Assembly: GCA_003228685.1 (NCBI GenBank)
Contig: QIFC01000050.1
Span: forward strand, 1 to 34,394
DNA from: Chloroflexota bacterium
GTDB lineage: Bacteria; Chloroflexota; Dehalococcoidia; DSTF01; RBG-16-68-14
Reading direction: 5' to 3'
DNA length: 34,394 nucleotides
A model generated the notes under the pieces. It was not told the DNA's origin and did no database searches. It saw only the letters and a program-made list of their open reading frames with translations. Position 1 is the stretch's first letter. Each line of letters starts with the position of its first letter. This document shows, piece after piece, positions 1-6,713 of this stretch. The position numbers and the translations under genes were made by a program.

Positions 1-17
1 GCGTTGCTTGCCTGCAT
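1..17 (-). CDS. Possible start of a gene running off the left edge
   Basis: An ATG on the minus strand at 17 is preceded by AAGGAG about nine bases upstream (27-32), as expected for a ribosome binding site. A possible promoter lies further up (TTGTCA at 91-96, TAGCTT at 68-73, 17-base spacer). Only five codons are inside the window, so no function can be given. It could equally be a chance match. Confidence 0.25.
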
Positions 18-115
18 GCTTTGCGCTCCTTCGCTAGCGGACTGGGGTCTCGGCGTACTCTTTGGCGAAGCTACCATAACAACTTCTTTCTGACAACTTG
101 ATAACGCGCTGTAAC

Positions 116-334
116 CTATGCGGTTAGGCGCTCGCCTAATGCGGCGATCTCTATCGAACGGATCGTGCGACTGCGGTCTAACTCTGCATAATCGGGGGTC
201 GACTCGCGTACTTCCAGGGTTGATGGGTACGTGCGGTGCAGGCCGCAGTTCTTGCAGACTCCCGATACCGTACTGAGGTTTGGCTCACCCAGCACCCACC
301 GGTGTGTGCAGTTGATGTATTGCGTATCTCCCAT
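116..334 (-). CDS. Small zinc-ribbon-like protein (72 aa)
   Basis: The 72-residue protein carries Cys9-Thr-His11 near the N-terminus and a Cys27-x-x-Cys30-Gly pair further on. This Cys/His plus CxxCG spacing suits a single zinc ribbon, with an Arg/Tyr-containing strand after it. No other domain is visible. The ATG at 334 has a strong ribosome binding site (AAGGAGAG), which supports the start. Small single-zinc-ribbon proteins of this kind occur in Chloroflexota, but I know of no assigned role. It is co-directional with another small zinc-ribbon gene at 596-805, 261 bases upstream. A short perfect hairpin overlaps its stop codon (124-139). The family is unnamed here; nucleic-acid or protein binding is only inferred. 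Confidence 0.7.
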   Translation of the reverse strand: MGDTQYINCTHRWVLGEPNLSTVSGVCKNCGLHRTYPSTLEVRESTPDYAELDRSRTIRSIEIAALGERLTA

Positions 335-415
335 ACCCGACTCTCCTTCTTGGCTGCTACCGCAGCGCTACTTCTTGGATGCACACGCATCGTATGTGAA
401 GGTGGAGTACGTAAC

Positions 416-435
416 TATTAGGGAAACCCCTAATA
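416..435. repeat. Perfect 8-bp inverted repeat upstream of the 72-aa gene
   Basis: TATTAGGG (416-423) and CCCTAATA (428-435) form an 8-bp stem with a four-base loop. It lies about 80 bases upstream of the minus-strand start at 334 and could be an operator or leader-RNA hairpin. A second, smaller palindrome (TACC-A-GGTA) lies near 480. The rest of 335-595 shows no coding signal that I trust. Confidence 0.45.
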
Positions 436-530
436 AATCGCGCAGGTAGACCCCTATTTCGCCTAGGAGGGAATTAACCTACCAGGTAAGGGTTAGTAAG
501 CTGGGGCGTAGGTGAGGGGAAAAGAGTAGG

Positions 531-578
531 CGAACCAGCGAAACGCCTCGGCGGGGAACCAGGCGCTTCGCCGGTTCG
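531..578 (-). terminator. Probable intrinsic terminator after the 69-aa zinc-ribbon gene
   Basis: Two arms pair as CGAACC/GGTTCG, GCGAA/TTCGC and GCC/GGC, separated by symmetric 1x1 and 2x2 internal mismatches (531-547 with 562-578). Read on the minus strand, the structure lies 17 bases past the stop codon at 596 and is followed by TACTCTTTTCCCC, a pyrimidine tail with a T run. This fits an imperfect intrinsic terminator for the riboswitch-controlled transcript. The stem is interrupted, so another structured element is possible. Confidence 0.5.
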
Positions 579-595
579 TTGTATAGGTTGTGCGA

Positions 596-805
596 TTAGA
601 GTCGAATCTTGCCGTGGGAGGGCTGGCGCCGACGTTGCCGGTGGCCGTTCTGCTCTTCCTCCAGCAGCTCGATCGGTGGTGTGGACACGGCCTCGTGTAC
701 GTACCCGCACGAAAGGCAGGTGCTGTACTGGCCGTACCAGTCACGCTCTGCGATCATTGCGCCGCGGCAACGTGGGCAATTTCGGGGTAGGGCATAGTCC
801 ACCAT
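596..805 (-). CDS. Small zinc-ribbon protein (69 aa) behind a c-di-AMP riboswitch
   Basis: The 69-residue protein has a CPRC pair (Cys9, Cys12) and a CLSCG pair about 20 residues later, giving a four-cysteine zinc ribbon with a D-x-Y-G-x-Y segment between the knuckles. The C-terminus is short, charged and rich in Arg and Gln. The ATG at 805 is chosen because AGGAGG lies seven bases upstream. An in-frame upstream extension would run through the riboswitch and is not credible. The gene is the first one after a ydaO-type aptamer ending 34 bases before the start, so its expression probably follows c-di-AMP. No catalytic domain is visible. A DNA/RNA-binding or adaptor role is inferred from the ribbon only. 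Confidence 0.75.
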   Translation of the reverse strand: MVDYALPRNCPRCRGAMIAERDWYGQYSTCLSCGYVHEAVSTPPIELLEEEQNGHRQRRRQPSHGKIRL

Positions 806-831
806 TCGGCATCCTCCTAGGTGAGCTGTAG

Positions 832-950
832 CCCTTCGACTGCCTCCGGGGTTAGCTGACGGGTTCGGGCTGAAAGGCTTTGCCCTACTCGCTGGCGCGA
901 GATTCACCCCAATTATTGGGTTCCCCGGTCCGGGACGGATTCGGCAGTCC
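832..950 (-). ncRNA. c-di-AMP riboswitch (ydaO/yuaA type)
   Basis: Read on the minus strand, this leader holds the conserved blocks of the ydaO/yuaA aptamer in the right order: GCCGAATCC (945-937), GGAACC (924-919), GGGGTGAATC (910-901), a variable CTCGC/GCGAG hairpin, GTAGGGC with its GCCC partner, CCGTCAGCTAACC (862-850) and CCGGAGGCAG (849-840). The outer helix P1 closes as CTGCC (947-943) with GGCAG (844-840). The CCCAAT/ATTGGG hairpin (908-920) sits between the GGAACC and GGGGTGAATC blocks. The family binds cyclic di-AMP, usually turning expression off, and commonly controls cell-wall and potassium-transport genes. Here the first gene downstream is the 69-residue zinc-ribbon protein. No separate terminator hairpin is obvious between aptamer and start, so control could be at translation. 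Confidence 0.92.
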
Positions 951-963
951 CGCTTGCGCGGGA
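948..963 (-). repeat. GC-rich hairpin just 5' of the riboswitch aptamer
   Basis: TCCCGC (948-953) and GCGGGA (958-963) form a perfect 6-bp stem with a four-base loop, immediately before the aptamer's outer helix. It may be an extra stabilising helix of the leader RNA. Confidence 0.5.
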
Positions 964-1002
964 GTGGCCGTCTAGTCAACGACCGTTTGTGATTACAGTA
1001 AC

Positions 1003-1030
1003 AGAGTAACACGGTTCTTTAGTCTGTCAA
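1003..1030 (-). promoter_or_regulatory. Promoter for the riboswitch transcript
   Basis: A perfect minus-strand -35 box TTGACA (1030-1025) is followed 16 bases on by TACTCT (1008-1003) as a weaker -10. Transcription would start near 996 and give a leader containing the whole aptamer. The -10 lies in a GTTACT direct repeat. Together with the riboswitch this accounts for most of 806-1129. The rest of that stretch, upstream of the VOC gene, is AT-richer and holds a CCAAA/TTTGG repeat (1036-1052) of unknown meaning. Confidence 0.5.
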
Positions 1031-1129
1031 GGGGTCCAAACAAATCTTTTGGTGTTATTATTGGGTATCTGAGGTGAATCTGGCCGATCTTATGAATTCT
1101 GGCGTCTGACGCGCTGGGAGGGGGTAAGT

Positions 1130-1540
1130 GTGATAGGCATCAAGCGCATGGACCACGTCTGCATGGTCGTGCCTCGGCTCGAGGACCGCTTGCCGATGCT
1201 GACCGAGTTGTTCGGTATGAAGGTCGCCGGGAAATTCAAAAATCCCAAAGCCGGCTATAACGGTGTGGTGCTGGACGTTCCCGGAGGCGGCGCACAGTGG
1301 GAGATGCTTGAGCCGTACAGCGATGACAGCTATTTGGTGAAGTTTCTAAAGGAAGGCGGATCGTCACTCCACCACGTCACGTTTCAAGTTGAGAGCATCG
1401 ATGTCGCGACGAAGGCGATGCAGGACTTCGGATACAAGCCGTTTGGCGGCCGGACCGCTGAGAAGTACAAGGAAGTCTATCTCCATCCGAAGGACTCCGG
1501 CGGCGTGCTACTCCAGTTCTATGAGGGCGATTGGAGTTAG
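1130..1540 (+). CDS. VOC-fold (glyoxalase/epimerase-like) metalloprotein
   Basis: The 136-residue protein is a two-module vicinal-oxygen-chelate fold resembling methylmalonyl-CoA epimerase. Likely metal ligands are His9 in the MDHV start motif, Glu58 in WEMLEP, His81/His82 in LHHVTF and Glu132 in the final QFYEG strand. The length matches the epimerase class. The start is GTG, chosen because a GGGAGGGGG tract lies just upstream. Its stop overlaps the convergent propeller gene by four bases. The neighbours give no methylmalonyl-CoA mutase, so the substrate is open: epimerase, glyoxalase or another VOC enzyme. Confidence is high for the fold and low for the reaction. Confidence 0.88.
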   Translation: MIGIKRMDHVCMVVPRLEDRLPMLTELFGMKVAGKFKNPKAGYNGVVLDVPGGGAQWEMLEPYSDDSYLVKFLKEGGSSLHHVTFQVESIDVATKAMQDFGYKPFGGRTAEKYKEVYLHPKDSGGVLLQFYEGDWS

Positions 1541-3768
1541 CGTCGCCGCGCATATCGTGCCGCGGCGAGCCCGGCCGCGCTCAACGACAGCGCGAGTCCA
1601 CCGACGACAAGAGCGAATGGCAGCAGGTTGGAGCCACCGTTTGGCAGGGCCGCACCCACCTTTGGCAGTTGAATCGTCGGCGTCGGAAACACGCTGATAG
1701 GCCCGCCGCCACCATCAGTTGTGTGATAGAGCTGAGTCCGGTTAATTGGCCCACCGCCGATGCCGATGCCGCGCCTCGGGTCGAGCCACAGCCAGCCGTT
1801 CATGGCATCGACGAACTGCAAGTCACCAGTCAGCAGTTCGCCAGAGAGTTGCGATGTCCAGGTGCGGCCGCCATCGCCCGTGTGCAGGACTTCGTACGTG
1901 CAGCTCAACGCGTCGCACCGGCTCTCATTCAACCACCCGTTCACTGCGTCCACAAACGTCATCTCACGGATGTATGCCAGCCTTGGTCGAGTGCTGACCA
2001 ACTCCCACGCCGCACCGCCGTCCTCGGTCGCATAGATCTTCACCTGGCTCAAGCCGTCATTCCAGATCCTCGTCTGGTACCAACCATGATCGCCGTCTAC
2101 GAACTCGACTTGGTCCAGCCCTTCGACCTCCGTCGTCTCCCACGTCCTGCCGCCATCGGTCGTATGTCCGAGGCGGTTCGGTTCGCCGAAGGTGCTCGGC
2201 TGTACGACGGCCCAAGCGTGCTGTGCGCCCGCGAGATCGGCGTCGATGATGCGGTCGCCGAGCGTTCGCAGCGGCTCCTCGCGCCATGTGCTCCCGCCAT
2301 CCTCCGTGAACACGAAGCCGCTGCTGAGCGCAAACCAGCCGTCGCTATCGTCGGCGAACTCGATGTCGTAGATGTCCGGGGCGCCGAAGGCCGTGGTGTC
2401 GTGGACGCGCTGCCAGGTGCTGGCGCCGTCCGAAGTGCGATAGATCTCGAATCGAGAGACGTCGTTCTCACAGCACACGCCGCTGGCGGCGAAGCCGACG
2501 TTTCTATCGATGAACAGCACCTGGCTCCTCGAGACTGGCGCTGGTCCTACGCTCGTCCACGTCCATCCCGCATCGTCGCTGCGCAGGACCTGACCCGCGC
2601 TGATGGCGTAGCCCACGCTGCGGTCGACGAAGCTGAGGCTTGTGAAGCTCATCGCTGGGTGCTCTACGGGCACCCATGAGTCTCCGCCGTCGGTCGAGCG
2701 CAAGGCGATCTCTCGGCCGACGGCGAACAGCGAATCGCCGGAGATGACGAGCGTGCGCGCGTATCCCTGTTGGACCTGCGGCAGACTGCCACGTCTTTGC
2801 CACGTGACGCCGCCGTCAGCTGTCGACCAGGCCTGAACTGGGCATGAGAAGCAATCTTGGCCAAGCAGCCAGCCTTGCTGAGCGTCGCGGAATGCGAGCG
2901 CCTGGAGGTTATCCAAGGCCGGCAGGGGCCAGGGTAGCCACGTGAGTCCGCCGTCGGACGTGCGGTAGACGACGGTGGAGCAGACGTCGAACGTGGCGCA
3001 CTCGCGTCCAGCGGCCCAGCCGTTGTTGGCGTCGACAAAGACGAGGTGCGAGATGTCGCCGGGGTCGCTCTCAAACCACGTCGCACCGCCATCCGTGGTT
3101 CTAAGCAGGAGGGGGTGAACGTCTCCCCTGCAGTAGCCCGAATCAGGGTCGGGTGGACATACTGACCCCAGCGCCCAGCCATTTTGGCCAACGAACTCAA
3201 CCTCTCGGAACCAAGAGTCCGCCGGGCGGTCCACATCCGCCCATGTCCTGCCGCCGTCGGTGGTGTGGAGCAGCGCGCCGGGGAATGGATAGACGATGGC
3301 GTCGCTGAAGCCGATTCCCGTCCCGACGGCCCAGGCCTCGTTCGCGCTAATGGCCGCAACATCCGATAGATGTACGTCTGTGCCGCTATCCTGCGCCTCC
3401 CACGTTTCGCCGCCATCAGTCGTGCCGTAAATCGCGCCGCTCAGGCCTACGAGCCAGCCATTGTTGGCGTCCGCGAAGTCCACGTCCGTACCCGAGAGTT
3501 TTGTGGCCTCCTGCCACGTTGCGCCGCCGTCGGTGGTGTGCAGCAGTCCTGCGCCGGCCGTCATCCAGCCCTCGCGCTCCGAGACGAAGTCAATGCCATT
3601 GAAGGTGGGCGTTGGCCGGTCGAAAATTAGTTCCCAGCCTGAGGATGCGTCTGCTCTAGTTGGCGTCGTGAGTAAACCCACGATGAGGAGAAGGAGGCCG
3701 GCGAGTGAGAGACCGCGCAATGGCCCGAAGACGCCAGCGTGTAGGTTCTCGCCACGTGTCTTGTGCAT
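1537..3768 (-). CDS. Exported YCF48-like beta-propeller protein with C-terminal membrane/sorting tail
   Basis: The 743-residue protein starts with a positively charged segment and a Leu-rich hydrophobic stretch (about residues 18-38), ending near an Ala-Asp-Ala site like a signal peptide. The body is filled with repeats of the form TTDGG-x-TW preceded by x-GW, typical of YCF48/BNR-like propeller blades. The C-terminus has LPKVG (701-705) and LPNGG (708-712), then a hydrophobic helix (about 716-738) and an Arg-rich end, reminiscent of a sortase signal but without LPxTG. It follows the VWA gene by 33 bases and is probably its co-transcribed partner. YCF48-like folds act as assembly or binding scaffolds; the ligand here is unknown. 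Large open frames on the opposite strand here are shadows. Confidence 0.87.
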   Translation of the reverse strand: MHKTRGENLHAGVFGPLRGLSLAGLLLLIVGLLTTPTRADASSGWELIFDRPTPTFNGIDFVSEREGWMTAGAGLLHTTDGGATWQEATKLSGTDVDFADANNGWLVGLSGAIYGTTDGGETWEAQDSGTDVHLSDVAAISANEAWAVGTGIGFSDAIVYPFPGALLHTTDGGRTWADVDRPADSWFREVEFVGQNGWALGSVCPPDPDSGYCRGDVHPLLLRTTDGGATWFESDPGDISHLVFVDANNGWAAGRECATFDVCSTVVYRTSDGGLTWLPWPLPALDNLQALAFRDAQQGWLLGQDCFSCPVQAWSTADGGVTWQRRGSLPQVQQGYARTLVISGDSLFAVGREIALRSTDGGDSWVPVEHPAMSFTSLSFVDRSVGYAISAGQVLRSDDAGWTWTSVGPAPVSRSQVLFIDRNVGFAASGVCCENDVSRFEIYRTSDGASTWQRVHDTTAFGAPDIYDIEFADDSDGWFALSSGFVFTEDGGSTWREEPLRTLGDRIIDADLAGAQHAWAVVQPSTFGEPNRLGHTTDGGRTWETTEVEGLDQVEFVDGDHGWYQTRIWNDGLSQVKIYATEDGGAAWELVSTRPRLAYIREMTFVDAVNGWLNESRCDALSCTYEVLHTGDGGRTWTSQLSGELLTGDLQFVDAMNGWLWLDPRRGIGIGGGPINRTQLYHTTDGGGGPISVFPTPTIQLPKVGAALPNGGSNLLPFALVVGGLALSLSAAGLAAARYARRR

Positions 3769-3801
3769 GGGCCGCCTGCCCTTCGCTATGCTAAGCCCCG
3801 C

Positions 3802-5958
3802 TTAGACCTTCTTGCGCTTGTTGTTCACGTAGTCGACCAGGATGTACTGGCCTAGCTGGTCGGGCGTGGTGTAAAACACGCGGCCTTTGTTGATCTTAGC
3901 GACCTGGTTGACGAACTCCTTCAGGTAGTAGTTGCGGTCCAGCATGAAGGTGTTGATGGTGATGTTCTTCTTGGTGCAGCGCTTCACTTCCTTCAGCGTC
4001 TCCCGGATCGTGATCGGGCTAGGCGGGTAGGCGAAGTACGAGCGCCCGCGTTCCAGGTGCGCCGTCGGCTCGCCGTCCGAGATCATGATGATCTGGCGCG
4101 TACCCGACTTGTGGCGCGCCAGGAGCTGCTGCGCCAGCATGAAGGCGTGGTGCATGTTGGTGCCGAGCACGGATTCATCCCAGCGCACGTACGGCAGCTC
4201 TTCGGCCTTGAGTTCGCGGGCGTAGGCCGAAAAGCCGATGATGTAAAGGCTGTCGCGGCTGAACGCGGTGCTGATCAGGTTGTTCAGCGCCAGCGCGACC
4301 TTCTTGGCCGCCTGGAAGCTGCCGCGAAGCGCCATCGACCACGAGAGGTCGACCATCATCACGGTCGCGGTCTGCGTGGCCTGCTCCGAGCGGTAGACCT
4401 CGAAGTCGCTCGGGGCGATGTGCACGGGTACGCCTGGCCCCTCGCGCCGGATCGCGTTCGAGAGAGTCCCCTCTAACGAGAGGTGGAACGGGTCACCGAA
4501 CTCGTAGGGTTTGGTGTCGTCCGTACGCTCGACGCCGATGCCGGGGTCGCGGATGTCGTGCTTGCCGAAGCTGTCTTTCTTCAGCCGGGAGTAGATCTCG
4601 CCCATGGCGCGCTGCCCGATCTTGCGCGTGCCACGGGGCGTCAGCTCCCAAGTGTTGCCCTTGCGCCGGATGTAGCCGGCTTCTTCGAGGATCTCGAGGA
4701 ACTGCTTCAACTGGTCCAGCGTTTCCTTGGCTTCTTCGCCAAGGATCTCTTCGAGCTTTTCCTCATCGATATCCTCAATGCCGCCGCCGTACTGCGTGCG
4801 CTCAAGCTGGCGCTCTAGTTCGTCCATGGACTGCATTTCGTCCATGAGCTGCATCGCCTGCTGGAGGTCGATCTCCTCATCGCCCCGGAACGGGTACTGG
4901 TTCCGCATATCGCGCATCGGGAACAGGAGTTCCAGGTTGCCCGCAAGCTCGGATAGTTCGGCCTGCATCTCCGGGTCGCCCACCTTGTCCATGAGCAGCT
5001 CCTGCAGCTGCTGCTGCATTTCCGGAGGCAGGCTATCGAGCAGGTTCTGCATGCCGGCGACCTGCTGCTGCATCTGTTCGATTAGCTCTTCGAGCGACTG
5101 CGGCGGGTTGGGGCCGAAGAGGTCGCCATACTTATCCATAAAGCCCTCGAAGTCCGGCTCGTTTCCGGCCATCTTGTCCGAGAGCATCTGGTTCAGGTCC
5201 TTGACCATCTCTTTCATGCGCGCCATGTCTTCCGGAGACATGTTGTTGAGCTGTTGGGAGATGTCCTTGAAAAACGTCTCGGTCATCGCCTGCTTGAGGC
5301 TGTCCATCAGCTCTTGGAACTTGTGCTGGGCTTCCGGGTCCATGAACTCGTAGTTCTGGAGTTCCTTGATCTTTCCAGGCACGTCCTCGGGCAGCCCTTC
5401 CAGGAACTGCTGCTTGCGCTGCGCGATGCTGTTCAGCATCTGCGCGAACTCAGCCTGGTCGTCTGATGGTGATTGGTCGCTGCCTGACGGCTGCCCTGGC
5501 TGCGGCTGGCCGTCGGCACCTTCGCCCGATTCTCCTGGGCTGGCCGTTGGGGCGCGTGCTTCTTCCGCGGGGGTATCGTTTGAAGCTTGTTCGCCCTCGT
5601 CGGACGGGCCAGGCTGTCCCTGTTCCTGATTGGCTTCAGCTAGGCGGCGATCGAGCGTGGTCCGCTCCATGTCGAGCACCTCAGCGAGCTTGTTCTCGAT
5701 GTCTTCGAACGCGGAACCAAGGTTGAACTGGTCGAGCTGTTGCCTCCGCTGCTGGCGAAGCTGCTGGAGCAGGTCGCGAACACCCTCCATCCGCTGTCCG
5801 AGGGGATTGCGCATGCCACGCTGCAGCAGGTTGCGCATCGCGTGCTGAAGGTCACCGAAGTTCATCAGGTCATCGGTGAGCGACTCCAGGAGTTCGTCCG
5901 GATCGAGCGGCGGGATCTCCTGCGTGCCGTCCCACTCTGAGTAACGATAGAGGGCCAT
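3802..5958 (-). CDS. VWA-domain protein paired with a MoxR-type ATPase
   Basis: The 718-residue protein has a long Gln/Glu/Met-rich, largely helical N-terminal half (about 1-430) with a low-complexity Pro/Ser/Gly/Gln linker (about 110-168), and a C-terminal von Willebrand A domain (about 530-718). The MIDAS is intact: Asp537-x-Ser539-x-Ser541, Thr600 and Asp628 in SDGE. No signal peptide is visible, so it should act in the cytoplasm. A VWA protein next to a MoxR AAA+ ATPase is a known pairing for metal insertion or complex remodelling, as in CoxD/CoxE or magnesium chelatase. Its start has a GGAGGAG site and lies five bases after the PIN-like gene. The client protein is unknown. Confidence 0.9.
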   Translation of the reverse strand: MALYRYSEWDGTQEIPPLDPDELLESLTDDLMNFGDLQHAMRNLLQRGMRNPLGQRMEGVRDLLQQLRQQRRQQLDQFNLGSAFEDIENKLAEVLDMERTTLDRRLAEANQEQGQPGPSDEGEQASNDTPAEEARAPTASPGESGEGADGQPQPGQPSGSDQSPSDDQAEFAQMLNSIAQRKQQFLEGLPEDVPGKIKELQNYEFMDPEAQHKFQELMDSLKQAMTETFFKDISQQLNNMSPEDMARMKEMVKDLNQMLSDKMAGNEPDFEGFMDKYGDLFGPNPPQSLEELIEQMQQQVAGMQNLLDSLPPEMQQQLQELLMDKVGDPEMQAELSELAGNLELLFPMRDMRNQYPFRGDEEIDLQQAMQLMDEMQSMDELERQLERTQYGGGIEDIDEEKLEEILGEEAKETLDQLKQFLEILEEAGYIRRKGNTWELTPRGTRKIGQRAMGEIYSRLKKDSFGKHDIRDPGIGVERTDDTKPYEFGDPFHLSLEGTLSNAIRREGPGVPVHIAPSDFEVYRSEQATQTATVMMVDLSWSMALRGSFQAAKKVALALNNLISTAFSRDSLYIIGFSAYARELKAEELPYVRWDESVLGTNMHHAFMLAQQLLARHKSGTRQIIMISDGEPTAHLERGRSYFAYPPSPITIRETLKEVKRCTKKNITINTFMLDRNYYLKEFVNQVAKINKGRVFYTTPDQLGQYILVDYVNNKRKKV

Positions 5959-5963
5959 TTAGA

Positions 5964-6362
5964 TCACTCCTCCGGCTTCCAATCGTCCTCGTGCCACCCC
6001 TGTGTCGGATGCCACCTCGACATTCGACCGTGAAGCTCGACAGGGTCGGCGAGCTTGGAGTCAAGTGCTTCAAGCCAGTCAGAGTGGCTGAAGCGTTTTG
6101 TCTGGATCGCTACCAGAATTCCAGCGTGCGATTGCTCCACGATGCGCATGACGTTCAGCGTCGTCCAAAGTTTGTGAAAGTACTGGTAATCGGTTCGGTC
6201 CAGAGTGACGAGGATCCGTTCGGCCAGGTACGCCTCCCTGAAGTGCCACGCGTCTGTCCGGCCCTCTCCGACCTCGCCGGCAAAGATGACGTCATGCTTC
6301 CTCTCTCGGAGGTCGTCGACGAACTGTCCGGCCAGGTTCTCGTCGATATACAGGCGAGCCAT
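5964..6362 (-). CDS. DUF5615-like PIN-family toxin
   Basis: The 132-residue protein opens with a strand carrying Asp7-Glu8-Asn9 (YIDEN) and has a second acidic site in LVTLDRTDY (Asp55, Asp58), the layout of DUF5615/PIN-like ribonuclease toxins. Typical members are 110-130 residues, so it looks complete. The tail after residue 100 is rich in Trp, His and acidic residues. It starts three bases after the stop of the DUF433-like gene, which fits a toxin-antitoxin pair with the antitoxin first. The pair sits between the AAA+ ATPase and the VWA gene, so the proteins could instead be domesticated. Toxicity is inferred only from the family. Confidence 0.72.
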   Translation of the reverse strand: MARLYIDENLAGQFVDDLRERKHDVIFAGEVGEGRTDAWHFREAYLAERILVTLDRTDYQYFHKLWTTLNVMRIVEQSHAGILVAIQTKRFSHSDWLEALDSKLADPVELHGRMSRWHPTQGWHEDDWKPEE

Positions 6363-6365
6363 AAA

Positions 6366-6713
6366 CTATGCAATCCGCGCCTCTTCTTCAAGGCGTGGAT
6401 CGATCCACTCCTTGTGGAGATCGTAATACCATTTCGCTACCTCGATGTCTTCCCGCGTGAGGATGTTCCCGTACCGTCGTTCCAACTCCTCGAAATCGTC
6501 ATCGCACAATCCCAGCCATAAGATGACCATCCAGACCTTGATCCCCGCGTCGCCCACACGCACGTTGAGAGGGCTTGGGTAGGTCGGGTGCTCGTACGCC
6601 TCTAATGTCCAGGCTTTTCCGTGGCCCCGCAGGGGCGCATCCTTCACGATCCGTCCGGAAGGCTCGTCCGGCGTGTAGTAGGTTATTGCCGGGTGGACTG
6701 TCTGGCTAACCAC
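6366..6713 (-). CDS. DUF433-like antitoxin
   Basis: The 115-residue protein ends with a helical region (about 70-110) of the form D-x-x-E-L-E-x-R-Y-G-x-I-L-T-x-E-D-I-x-V-A-x-x-Y-Y, which resembles the DUF433 winged-helix domain found in antitoxins beside DUF5615 toxins. The first 60 residues are Pro-rich and less typical. The start used is GTG at 6713, which overlaps the ATPase stop by eight bases and would couple translation. The gene is followed three bases later by the PIN-like toxin. DUF433 proteins usually bind both their toxin and DNA. An independent promoter inside the ATPase gene was not identified. Confidence 0.65.
   Translation of the reverse strand: MVSQTVHPAITYYTPDEPSGRIVKDAPLRGHGKAWTLEAYEHPTYPSPLNVRVGDAGIKVWMVILWLGLCDDDFEELERRYGNILTREDIEVAKWYYDLHKEWIDPRLEEEARIA

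Noticed and set aside
121..140. GTTAGGC / GCCTAAT pair suggesting an integron attC site
   Set aside because: The order and spacing are wrong for attC; it is a short hairpin at the end of the 72-residue gene, with no integrase nearby.
474..744. Small minus-strand open frames between the two zinc-ribbon genes
   Set aside because: They overlap the 69-residue gene in another frame and run through the probable terminator hairpin.
806..1012. N-terminal extension of the 69-residue zinc-ribbon gene
   Set aside because: It reads through the ydaO aptamer and has no ribosome binding site at its ATG; the internal ATG at 805 has AGGAGG.
1531..2679. Plus-strand open frame opposite the propeller gene
   Set aside because: The repeated TTDGGxTW blades on the minus strand identify the coding strand.
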